From assembly GCA_964552655.1 (NCBI GenBank), contig CAZKHG010000004.1, positions 1 to 64,000 of the forward strand: a stretch of DNA of 64,000 nucleotides, read 5' to 3'. Below, one piece after another: positions 57,102 through 64,000 of this stretch (position 1 is the first letter of the stretch; each line of letters starts with the position of its first letter). This DNA is from CAZKHG01 sp964552655. Its GTDB lineage: Bacteria > Bacteroidota > Bacteroidia > Bacteroidales > Tenuifilaceae. The notes below the pieces were generated by a model that was not told the origin of the DNA, searched no databases, and was given only the letters and a program-made list of their open reading frames with translations. Made by a program: the position numbers and the translations under genes.

Positions 57102-59528
57102 ATGATATTAAAAAAAGTTATCAATACGGCGATACTTGCGCTGAGTGTTAACACTTTAGCAGTATCTCAAACAATAAATATTTTCGATAAAACAACCCAA
57201 CATCCCATAGCTGAAGTGGAGGTTTTCATCAAAAACACCAGAATTTCAGCAATATCAAGTTCCAGAGGCGAAGTTTTTTTTAATGATTTACATTATGAAG
57301 ATACGTTAGTATTTAAACATATTACTTATGAATTGAAGATTTTACCTTTTAATGTATTAAAAACCAATGGGTTTCTGGTTGAGCTTGAAGAAAAAAATAT
57401 CACGTTGGATGAGTTCATTGTCACTGCCAATCGCTGGGAGGAAGATAAAATTGAGAATCCATTCCGGATTGAAAAGATCACTATTAAAAAAATATCGTTT
57501 CAGAACCCTCAAACTGCAGCCGATTTGCTTGGTGCAACCAATTTTGCTTATGTACAAAAAAGTCAACTAGCGGGTGGATCGCCTATCCTCCGTGGGTTTG
57601 CTACAAACCGGGTGATGATTGTGGTTGATGGGGTAAGGATGAACACCGCTATTTTCCGTACGGGGAACGTTCAAAATGTGATCTCCATAGATGCAGCATC
57701 GGTTCAAAGTTCAGAAATCCTGTTTGGACCCGGAGCTGTAATGTATGGTAGCGATGCCATTGGTGGGGTTATGGATTTTCATACTTTAAAACCCTTTTGC
57801 TCAGATACAGATAAAATCATTATTTCCGGCAATGCCTTTTCTCGTTACTCTTCTGCAAATAAAGAGAAAACAGGCCATTTAGATTTTAATATCGGCCTAA
57901 AAAAAATGGCTTTTCTCAGCAGTATTTCCTACTCTGATTATGACGACCTAAAAACTGGCTCCAACGGGAATTCTTACTATTTAAGACCTACCTACCAGGA
58001 AAGAATAAATGACAGGGACAGCCAACTGGTAAATAAAAACCCACATGTTTTAGTTCATTCAGCGTACAACCAGCTGAATTTCCTCCAGAAAATCAGCTAT
58101 CAACCTACCAAAAACTGGAACCTGGACTATAGCTTCATCTACTCAAAAGCCTCTGATGCACCTAGATTTGACAGGCTTTACCTTGATGCAAACTCAGATG
58201 GGAAATTGGATTACGCCCAATGGTACTACGGTCCACAGCTTTGGATTATGAATAGAATTGGACTGACAAATACATTCAATTCTAAGTTATATGACCAGCT
58301 AAGGCTTATAGCAGTTTATCAGAACTTTGAGGAGAGCAGGCATGATCGGAAATTTGGTAATTCCCGATTACGCAATCAAACTGAAAAAGTTGATGCATTA
58401 TCAATCAACATTGATATGGGAAAGAACCTGAGAGAAAAATTTACACTATTTTATGGTGGCGAAATAGTATCAAATAAAATTGGTTCTGAGGCAAATAAAA
58501 AGAATATTAACACTGGGGAAATCCAACCAACCAATACCAGATATCCGAATGGATCGACATGGAGATCACTTGGTATTTATACCAACATAAAATATCAGTT
58601 TAACAGAAAAACCACAATTAATGCAGGGTTAAGGTATAGCTATTATACAATTAATGCAGTTTTTGATACGTCGATGTTCCCATTCCCCTTTGTTAAAGCA
58701 GAAAACAAAAATGGTTCTTTGAACGGCAGCATAGGAATTGTATATATCCCAAATAGTACATGGCAATTGTACCTGAATGGTTCAACTGGTTTTCGGGCAC
58801 CCAACATCGATGATATCGGGAAAGTTTTTGAATCTGAACCGGGCTCTGTTGTTGTACCAAATCCTAATCTAAAATCCGAGTATGCCTATAACTTTGAAAT
58901 TGGGACAGTCAAAACCATTGGGAATTTCCTCAAATTTAACCTTTCGGCCTATTATACTATGCTTAATGATGCTCTTGCCAGGAGAAATTATATATTTAAT
59001 GGCGAGGATAGCATAATTTACGATGGGCAGCTTAGTCGGGTACAGGCAATTCAGAATATTACCAAGGCCTACATATACGGCATTCAAAGCGAACTGGAAT
59101 TTTATTTTGGGAAAGGGTTTGGGGTGAAAAGCACCCTCAGCTATCAGTACGGGAGAGAGCAAAGCGCTGATAGCCTTAAATACTATCCGCTTCGCCATGC
59201 TGTGCCCCTTTTTGGAAGCACTCATATCACCTGTAAAATCAAAAGATTTGAAGCCGACCTATATTCTACCTATAATGGAAAAATGGAATATGAAGATTTT
59301 GCTTTATCGGAACGATCGGACAGCTACTCCTATGCAAAAGATGCCAGGGGATTACCTTATGTGCCATCATGGTACACGCTGAATATTAAGTTCGCCTTGT
59401 ATATCAACAAAAACCTCTACATTAATGCTGGAATTGAAAATATAACCGATCAGCTCTACAGGCCATACGAATCGGGCATAAGCGCACCCGGAAGAAACTA
59501 TTTAGTGACATTGAGAACCAGATTTTAG
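57102..59528 (+). CDS. TonB-dependent receptor, haemoglobin/haem type
   Basis: An 808-residue outer membrane receptor. A signal peptide (about 1-22) is followed by a short N-terminal beta domain, a plug (GGSPILRGFATNRVMIVVDG, about 155-230) and a barrel ending in LRTRF. It resembles the haemoglobin/transferrin/lactoferrin receptor family and has the FRAP box (about 565) and NPNL box (about 587). No histidine lies between them, whereas haem receptors usually have one there. The ligand is therefore uncertain. No TonB box or haem-uptake genes are adjacent. Confidence 0.85.
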   Translation: MILKKVINTAILALSVNTLAVSQTINIFDKTTQHPIAEVEVFIKNTRISAISSSRGEVFFNDLHYEDTLVFKHITYELKILPFNVLKTNGFLVELEEKNITLDEFIVTANRWEEDKIENPFRIEKITIKKISFQNPQTAADLLGATNFAYVQKSQLAGGSPILRGFATNRVMIVVDGVRMNTAIFRTGNVQNVISIDAASVQSSEILFGPGAVMYGSDAIGGVMDFHTLKPFCSDTDKIIISGNAFSRYSSANKEKTGHLDFNIGLKKMAFLSSISYSDYDDLKTGSNGNSYYLRPTYQERINDRDSQLVNKNPHVLVHSAYNQLNFLQKISYQPTKNWNLDYSFIYSKASDAPRFDRLYLDANSDGKLDYAQWYYGPQLWIMNRIGLTNTFNSKLYDQLRLIAVYQNFEESRHDRKFGNSRLRNQTEKVDALSINIDMGKNLREKFTLFYGGEIVSNKIGSEANKKNINTGEIQPTNTRYPNGSTWRSLGIYTNIKYQFNRKTTINAGLRYSYYTINAVFDTSMFPFPFVKAENKNGSLNGSIGIVYIPNSTWQLYLNGSTGFRAPNIDDIGKVFESEPGSVVVPNPNLKSEYAYNFEIGTVKTIGNFLKFNLSAYYTMLNDALARRNYIFNGEDSIIYDGQLSRVQAIQNITKAYIYGIQSELEFYFGKGFGVKSTLSYQYGREQSADSLKYYPLRHAVPLFGSTHITCKIKRFEADLYSTYNGKMEYEDFALSERSDSYSYAKDARGLPYVPSWYTLNIKFALYINKNLYINAGIENITDQLYRPYESGISAPGRNYLVTLRTRF

Positions 59529-59535
59529 ATATAAA

Positions 59536-60063
59536 ATGAATTTCCTTGATATTGAATACCTGAAAAAGGGGAGTGCAAATCAAAAGAAAATATACCATAT
59601 TATTAAGAGCTATAAAATCTGGGAAATTTTAAAAGATCATAAACCAGTTCTCGTTGGTACTATCCCAATTGGTATTGACACCCCTTCAAGCGATGTTGAT
59701 ATTATTTGCGAAGTAAACGATCATGATCATTTTAAAAGGCTATTGATAAGCAGCTATTGTCAGAAATCGGATTTTGAAGTTAAAACAAAGGAGCTAAGAG
59801 GAGTAATTTCAACTATTTGCCGGTTTACAATTGAGGATAAACATATTGAAATAGTGGGGCAACCCCTTGAACCTACAAAACAAGTGGCATACCTTCACAT
59901 GATCATCGAAGATCGGATATTGAATTATTATGGTTTAGCGTTTAAGAAAAAGATAGTTGAACTGAAGATGCAGGGGTACAAAACCGAACCTGCATTTGCC
60001 ATACTGCTTGGGTTAACCAGTGATCCATATCTGGAGTTGTTGAAATACAATTTGAAGTCTTGA
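59536..60063 (+). CDS. DUF4269 nucleotidyltransferase-like protein
   Basis: A 175-residue protein of the DUF4269 family. The core VGTIPIGIDTPSSDVDIICEV matches the nucleotidyltransferase G-x-S/T...DxD pattern, and a conserved helical C-terminus follows (KTEPAFAILLGL). Activity is unproven. It begins 7 bases after the TonB receptor stop codon and is probably cotranscribed. Confidence 0.8.
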   Translation: MNFLDIEYLKKGSANQKKIYHIIKSYKIWEILKDHKPVLVGTIPIGIDTPSSDVDIICEVNDHDHFKRLLISSYCQKSDFEVKTKELRGVISTICRFTIEDKHIEIVGQPLEPTKQVAYLHMIIEDRILNYYGLAFKKKIVELKMQGYKTEPAFAILLGLTSDPYLELLKYNLKS

Positions 60064-60156
60064 TAAAATTGAAAATTGAGTACTTAATATTTTGGTATAT
60101 TGATGCTATTTTTAAGGTAATTTTAAGAATCAGGGAATAAAGCAAATAAATGTATT

Positions 60157-60591
60157 ATGTTGAAACGGATAATTCTATTTTCATTGATATTAATTGCTTG
60201 CAGCAATAATAAAAGCTTAAATGTTGAAAAAGAGAAACAGGCCATTCTGAATGTTTTATATGCCCAACAGGATGCATGGAACCATGCTGATTTGGAAAAA
60301 TACATGGAAGGCTACTGGAAATCAGATAGCTTAAAATTTATTGGGAGCAAAGGGATAAGGTATGGTTACTATGCAACCCTGGAGGGGTATAAAAAATCAT
60401 ATCCAAATGCAGAAATGATGGGGATTCTGTCATTCACTGAGATTCAGGTCGATATCACCTCCGGTACTTCAGCGTTTGTTTTAGGTAGATGGCACCTTAA
60501 ACGTGCCAATGATGAGCCTAGCGGATATTTCACCCTACACTTCAAAAAATTTGATGGTAAATGGTTTATAGTAGTGGATCATTCCAGCTGA
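60157..60591 (+). CDS. NTF2/SnoaL-like small lipoprotein (DUF4440 type)
   Basis: A 144-residue protein with a lipoprotein signal ending at IAC (Cys15). The rest is a cystatin-like/NTF2 fold (AILNVLYAQQDAWNHADLEKYMEGYWKSDSL, SGYFTLHFKKFDGKWFIVVDHSS) matching the DUF4440/YybH family. No catalytic residues are evident. The role is unknown. The 277 bases downstream are AT-rich and probably carry the nuo promoter; a one-mismatch -7 box, TATCATTG, lies at 60810-60817. Confidence 0.78.
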   Translation: MLKRIILFSLILIACSNNKSLNVEKEKQAILNVLYAQQDAWNHADLEKYMEGYWKSDSLKFIGSKGIRYGYYATLEGYKKSYPNAEMMGILSFTEIQVDITSGTSAFVLGRWHLKRANDEPSGYFTLHFKKFDGKWFIVVDHSS

Positions 60592-60868
60592 TTCAAAATC
60601 TCAACCCAAAACATGATAAATATCATCTTTTAACAAACCTTCTATATATTCTTCTGGTAATCAGCTAAAAAAACTTATTTATCTGGCAATTAAAACTTTT
60701 CCTAGTCTCCCATCGGAATATTTATACTATTGAATATCATTATTTTAAATACAATGATATTCCCCCTGTTATATTGATAACAATTTAGCTGTGTTTGGAT
60801 TTAAACTGCTATCATTGCAAAAATTTTTCCGGAACATTACATCATTAACTTAATACAATAAAAAAGCT

Positions 60869-61219
60869 ATGAGTTCAGAATCATTAGTACTCTTTTTTAT
60901 CATAGCGGTAGTCTTAGTTGGCGGTGCCATCGTATTCTCGCACTTTGTTGCTCCCAGCTCATCAAACGATGTAAAATTCGAGCCTTACGAGTGCGGAATC
61001 CCCTCAACCGGTTTCGCCTGGGTTCAATTCAACGTTGGGTACTACCTGTTTGCCATCGTGTACCTGGTTTTCGATGTTGAAACTGTTTTTCTCTTCCCCT
61101 GGGGTGTTGTAATGAAAGACATAGGACTTCGCGCATTTATCGAAATAATAATCTTCTTCTTTATCCTGGGTCTGGGACTGGTTTATGCATGGAAGAAAGG
61201 AGCGTTGAAATGGGAATAA
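60869..61219 (+). CDS. nuoA: NADH-quinone oxidoreductase subunit A
   Basis: A 116-residue membrane subunit of complex I with three helices. The conserved motifs FEPYECGIPSTG, FNVGYYLFAIVYLVFDVETVFLFPW and a C-terminal LGLVYAWKKGALKWE are intact. It is the first gene of the operon. Confidence 0.96.
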   Translation: MSSESLVLFFIIAVVLVGGAIVFSHFVAPSSSNDVKFEPYECGIPSTGFAWVQFNVGYYLFAIVYLVFDVETVFLFPWGVVMKDIGLRAFIEIIIFFFILGLGLVYAWKKGALKWE

Positions 61220-61755
61220 AGATTAAATCAATGAAATATGAAGATTTCAAGGATAATGAAACCCTGGAACTTCTAAATAAAAACGGAGGAAATGTAATCC
61301 TCACAACAATTGATGACATTATCAACTGGGGCAGATCGAACTCGGTTTGGCCATTGACCTTTGCTACCAGCTGTTGTGGTATAGAAATGATGGCATTTGG
61401 TGCACCAAGACATGATATGGCCCGTTTTGGGATAGAGGTTTACCGTGCCAGCCCCCGCCAGGCTGATGCCATTATTGTTGCCGGAACTATTGTTCATAAA
61501 ATGGCGCCGGTGCTGAAAAGGCTTTACGATCAGATGGCCGAGCCAAAGTACGTTATTGCCATGGGCGCTTGTGCTGTTAGTGGTGGTCCGTTTTACTATA
61601 ACAGCTATTCCGTTGTACGCGGTGTTGATCAAATCATCCCGGTTGATGTATATGTGCCAGGTTGCCCACCTCGACCAGAGGCATTGCTTTATGCAGTAAT
61701 GCAACTTCAGCGGAAGATTAAAACCCAACCTGTTTTTAATAAAGCTAAAAAATAA
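61210..61755 (+). CDS. nuoB: NADH-quinone oxidoreductase subunit B (N2 cluster)
   Basis: A 181-residue subunit carrying cluster N2. The ligands are the tandem Cys in ATSCCGIEMM, Cys in MGACAVSGG and Cys in VPGCPPRPEAL. The start at 61210 is supported by AAAGGAG seven bases upstream and by family N-termini; an ATG at 61189 is the alternative. It overlaps the end of nuoA by 10 bases. Confidence 0.95.
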   Translation: MGIKIKSMKYEDFKDNETLELLNKNGGNVILTTIDDIINWGRSNSVWPLTFATSCCGIEMMAFGAPRHDMARFGIEVYRASPRQADAIIVAGTIVHKMAPVLKRLYDQMAEPKYVIAMGACAVSGGPFYYNSYSVVRGVDQIIPVDVYVPGCPPRPEALLYAVMQLQRKIKTQPVFNKAKK

Positions 61756-61778
61756 CCCATCGTTAAATTTACATTGAA

Positions 61779-62234
61779 ATGACCAACGAGGAGCTAAAAG
61801 ATAAAATTACAGGGCTAACGCCAGGAGTTGAATATAATATGGGAAAGCAATATATGGAATTTCTGGTTCCCCCATCTGGTTTAGTTGACTTCTGCCAAAA
61901 ACTTAAAAATGATCCTATGCTAGGGTTCGACTATATGATAAACCTTACTGCTGTGGATAATAATACCCACTTTACCGTTGTATGTCACCTGGAATCAACT
62001 GTTAATAAATACTTTATTATAGTTAAAACAAAAGCGGAGGGTCGTGAAAACCCGGAAGTTCCATCATTATCTGCCGTTTGGGCAACAGCTGAGTTTTTCG
62101 AAAGGGAGGTGTTTGATATGTTTGGCGTGAAATTTACAAATCACCCTGACTTAAGGAGACTTTTCCTGGATGAAAACTGGATTGGTTACCCGCTAAGAAA
62201 AGACTACAAGGACGATAAAATAATTGAAAGGTAG
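61779..62234 (+). CDS. nuoC: NADH-quinone oxidoreductase subunit C
   Basis: A 151-residue subunit of the peripheral arm. It has the NuoC signature WATAEFFEREVFDMFGVKFTNHPDLRRLFL and ends in YPLRKDYKDD. It is not fused to NuoD, unlike the NuoCD fusions found in some other bacteria. Confidence 0.94.
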   Translation: MTNEELKDKITGLTPGVEYNMGKQYMEFLVPPSGLVDFCQKLKNDPMLGFDYMINLTAVDNNTHFTVVCHLESTVNKYFIIVKTKAEGRENPEVPSLSAVWATAEFFEREVFDMFGVKFTNHPDLRRLFLDENWIGYPLRKDYKDDKIIER

Positions 62235-62266
62235 AGTTACAGATTTCTAAAGCTAAATAAGCAGCA

Positions 62267-63391
62267 ATGCAAGAAGAAGTAAAAGAAATAATTGTCACCG
62301 AAAATACCGAGTACAGCATCAACATGGGGCCTCAACACCCATCAACACATGGTGTTTTACGCTTTGAGGTATTCCTGAAAGGGGAAATGGTGCAAAAGCT
62401 GATACCCCATTGCGGGTACATCCATCGAGGGATTGAAAAGATGTGTGAGAAGGATACCTACTCACAGATCATCCACCTTACCGATAGGATGGATTACTTG
62501 TCCGCCCACATGAACAACGAGGCGGTATGTCTTTGTGTGGAAAACGCTCTTGGAGTTGAAGTACCTGAACGGGTTAAATATATCAGAACAATTCTTGCCG
62601 AGCTAAACCGGTTGGCTTCGCATCAGCTATGGTGGTGCGCATTTGGTATGGATCTAGGCGCTTTAACCACTTTTTTCTACGGGCTTCGCGACAGGGAGAA
62701 GATCCTCGATATCTTCGAGGAGTCTTTTGGTTCCAGGTTGCTACACAGCTTTAACACCCCAGGCGGTTTAATGCATGATGTACATCCCAACTTTCAGAAT
62801 CGGATTAAGGAATTCATCAAATATTTCCGCAAGAAACTTCCTGAGTACGATCAGCTGCTAACAGGAAATATCATTTTTGAACAACGAACAAAAGGTATTG
62901 GTATTCTTTCAAAGGAAGATGCGATTTCCTATGGAATAACAGGCCCATCGGGCAGGGCATCGGGTTTTGCCTGCGATATTCGTAAACATCAACCATACAG
63001 CGCATATTCCAAGGTTGATTTCAAGGAAATACTTTATACTGAGGGCGATACGTATCATCGCTACAAAGCCAGAATTGATGAGATGTGGGAATCGCTCAAA
63101 ATTTTAGAACAACTGGTTGATAACATCCCCGAGGGTGATTATACCGCTAAAATGAAAGCAGTAATTAAACTACCCGAAGGGGAGTACTACCAACGGGTGG
63201 AGACTGCAAGGGGGGAATTGGGCGTTTACATTGTAAGCGATGGGAATAAAACACCTTTCAGAATCAGGTTTCGTACGCCAAATTTTTCGAACCTATTCAT
63301 CATGAATAAGCTGGCATCGGGTTTCAAAATCGCAGATCTGATTGCAATTAGTGGTTCATTAGATTTAGTTATCCCAGATATTGACAGATAA
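62267..63391 (+). CDS. nuoD: NADH-quinone oxidoreductase subunit D
   Basis: A 374-residue 49-kDa subunit homologue forming the quinone site with NuoB. Conserved features are INMGPQHPSTHGVLRF, HCGYIHRGIEKMCE, LNRLASHQLWW, FNTPGGLMHD and a C-terminal SLDLVIPDIDR. NuoH follows 12 bases later, so nuoEFG are not present at their usual place. Confidence 0.95.
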   Translation: MQEEVKEIIVTENTEYSINMGPQHPSTHGVLRFEVFLKGEMVQKLIPHCGYIHRGIEKMCEKDTYSQIIHLTDRMDYLSAHMNNEAVCLCVENALGVEVPERVKYIRTILAELNRLASHQLWWCAFGMDLGALTTFFYGLRDREKILDIFEESFGSRLLHSFNTPGGLMHDVHPNFQNRIKEFIKYFRKKLPEYDQLLTGNIIFEQRTKGIGILSKEDAISYGITGPSGRASGFACDIRKHQPYSAYSKVDFKEILYTEGDTYHRYKARIDEMWESLKILEQLVDNIPEGDYTAKMKAVIKLPEGEYYQRVETARGELGVYIVSDGNKTPFRIRFRTPNFSNLFIMNKLASGFKIADLIAISGSLDLVIPDIDR

Positions 63392-63403
63392 AACACTCAA
63401 TAT

Positions 63404-64000
63404 ATGAATTGGTTATACGATTTTTCGATTCTTACAAAAGCCATTGATGCCTTTTTAATGAATAACCTACCCCATGGATGGGCATTATTCATTGAATTTG
63501 TGCTAATTGGTCTGGTTTTTCTCATCTTTTATGCAATTGTTGGGCTATACCTTGTTTTGGCCGAGCGCAAAGTTTGCGCATTTATTCAAAACAGACTTGG
63601 CCCCAACAGGGTTGGGCCCTGGGGTTTATTCCAAACCATTGCCGACTTGATCAAGTTGCTTTTTAAAGAGCTGATTCCCATTAAAAGATCCGATAAACTA
63701 CTTTTTAATATTGCACCTTTCATTGTAATTATCGCCTCATTTATGGCAATTGCGGCAATTCCTTTTGCAAAGGGCTTGCATGCAATCGACTTCAACATTG
63801 GTATTTTCTATGTTATTGCCGTTTCATCCCTGGGAGTAGTTGGGATTTTGATTGCCGGATGGTCAAGTAACAGCAAATACTCATTGATTGGTGCGATGAG
63901 AAGTGGTGCACAAATTGTCAGCTACGAGCTTTCGGTTGGTTTATCACTTTTATCAATTGTAATATTTTCTGGAACCATGCAACTTTCAGGTATTGTTGAG
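63404..64000 (+). CDS. nuoH: NADH-quinone oxidoreductase subunit H, truncated by the window end
   Basis: The first 199 residues of NuoH. Helices and family motifs include AERKVCAFIQNRLGPNRVGPWGLFQTIADLIKLLFKE, and GWSSNSKYSLIGAMRSGAQIVSYEL before the cut. The reading frame is open to the right edge. NuoH forms the membrane heel of complex I, adjoining the quinone site. Confidence 0.95.
   Translation, partial: MNWLYDFSILTKAIDAFLMNNLPHGWALFIEFVLIGLVFLIFYAIVGLYLVLAERKVCAFIQNRLGPNRVGPWGLFQTIADLIKLLFKELIPIKRSDKLLFNIAPFIVIIASFMAIAAIPFAKGLHAIDFNIGIFYVIAVSSLGVVGILIAGWSSNSKYSLIGAMRSGAQIVSYELSVGLSLLSIVIFSGTMQLSGIVE

Noticed and set aside
61273..61728. A 151-residue frame antisense to nuoB
   Set aside because: It is opposite invariant NuoB cysteine motifs and is rich in residues expected from reverse translation of that gene.

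Overview
The window reads as a chromosomal segment of a Bacteroidota bacterium, most likely an anaerobic Bacteroidales-type lineage. This rests on several signs. Promoters match the Bacteroidetes pattern TTTG-N17-20-TAnnTTTG (for example 1755-1785, 17264-17293, 22156-22187, 34065-34096). Most genes lack a Shine-Dalgarno sequence. The gene set is typical of the phylum: the rpsU-xer-hpf-tRNA-Thr block, ubiE next to the type IX secretion gene porT, the lipidated TamA variant TamL, DUF3127, and a thiamine operon built from a TonB receptor, PnuT and thiamine pyrophosphokinase. A tungsten-type aldehyde:ferredoxin oxidoreductase, a 2[4Fe-4S] ferredoxin, and a complex I operon in which nuoH directly follows nuoD (no nuoEFG) point to ferredoxin-based anaerobic metabolism. 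No phage, insertion sequence or CRISPR array is visible. Species-level assignment is not possible from the sequence alone.

Layout. 0-13 kb: tRNA-Thr (cut by the left edge), hpf, a Xer recombinase and rpsU on the minus strand, then a helix-hairpin-helix protein, class I fructose-bisphosphate aldolase, TamL, an rRNA methyltransferase, a FAD-dependent oxidoreductase, PorT, UbiE/MenG and a small-type PurL. 13-30 kb: short-chain dehydrogenase, an ABC-2 exporter pair, MeaB, a small ferredoxin, nitroreductase, RlmD-type methyltransferase, a zinc ABC importer (znuABC), dihydrolipoyl dehydrogenase, DUF3127, an FKBP lipoprotein, MnmD, TlyA and a YbaK-like editing protein. 30-34 kb: a molybdopterin operon (moeA, a shortened moaA, moaC, a MOSC-MogA fusion). 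34-38 kb: a TPP riboswitch followed by TonB receptor, pnuT and thiamine pyrophosphokinase. 38-42 kb: ilvE, a two-component system and a divergent secreted coiled-coil protein. 42-48 kb: a probable four-gene AmmeMemoRadiSam operon. 49-60 kb: aldehyde:ferredoxin oxidoreductase, DUF1573 protein, thioesterase, M20 amidohydrolase, thioredoxin, CCA-adding enzyme, a haemoglobin/haem-type TonB receptor and small proteins. 60.9 kb to the right edge: nuoA, B, C, D and a truncated nuoH.

How genes may work together. The moa/moe operon can supply part of the pterin cofactor for the tungsto-enzyme at 49 kb. The ferredoxin at 17.3 kb and an EFG-less complex I are plausible electron acceptors for it (inference). 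The thiamine operon is a complete TPP-controlled import-and-phosphorylate unit. ZnuABC is a complete zinc importer.

The most unusual parts are the following. (1) The AmmeMemoRadiSam operon, in which AmrB and AmrA are fused into one apparent lipoprotein, AmrS has a Tat-like N-terminus, and both are linked to a polytopic spermidine-synthase-like protein with a histidine-bearing membrane extension. (2) A family of intergenic repeats with a strict 7-bp period (13803-13914, 18156-18266, 8916-8950 and smaller sites). (3) A tRNA-Thr anticodon-arm look-alike between the TPP riboswitch and its gene. (4) An aldehyde oxidoreductase with non-canonical cysteine spacing. (5) A MoaA that lacks about 45 internal residues.
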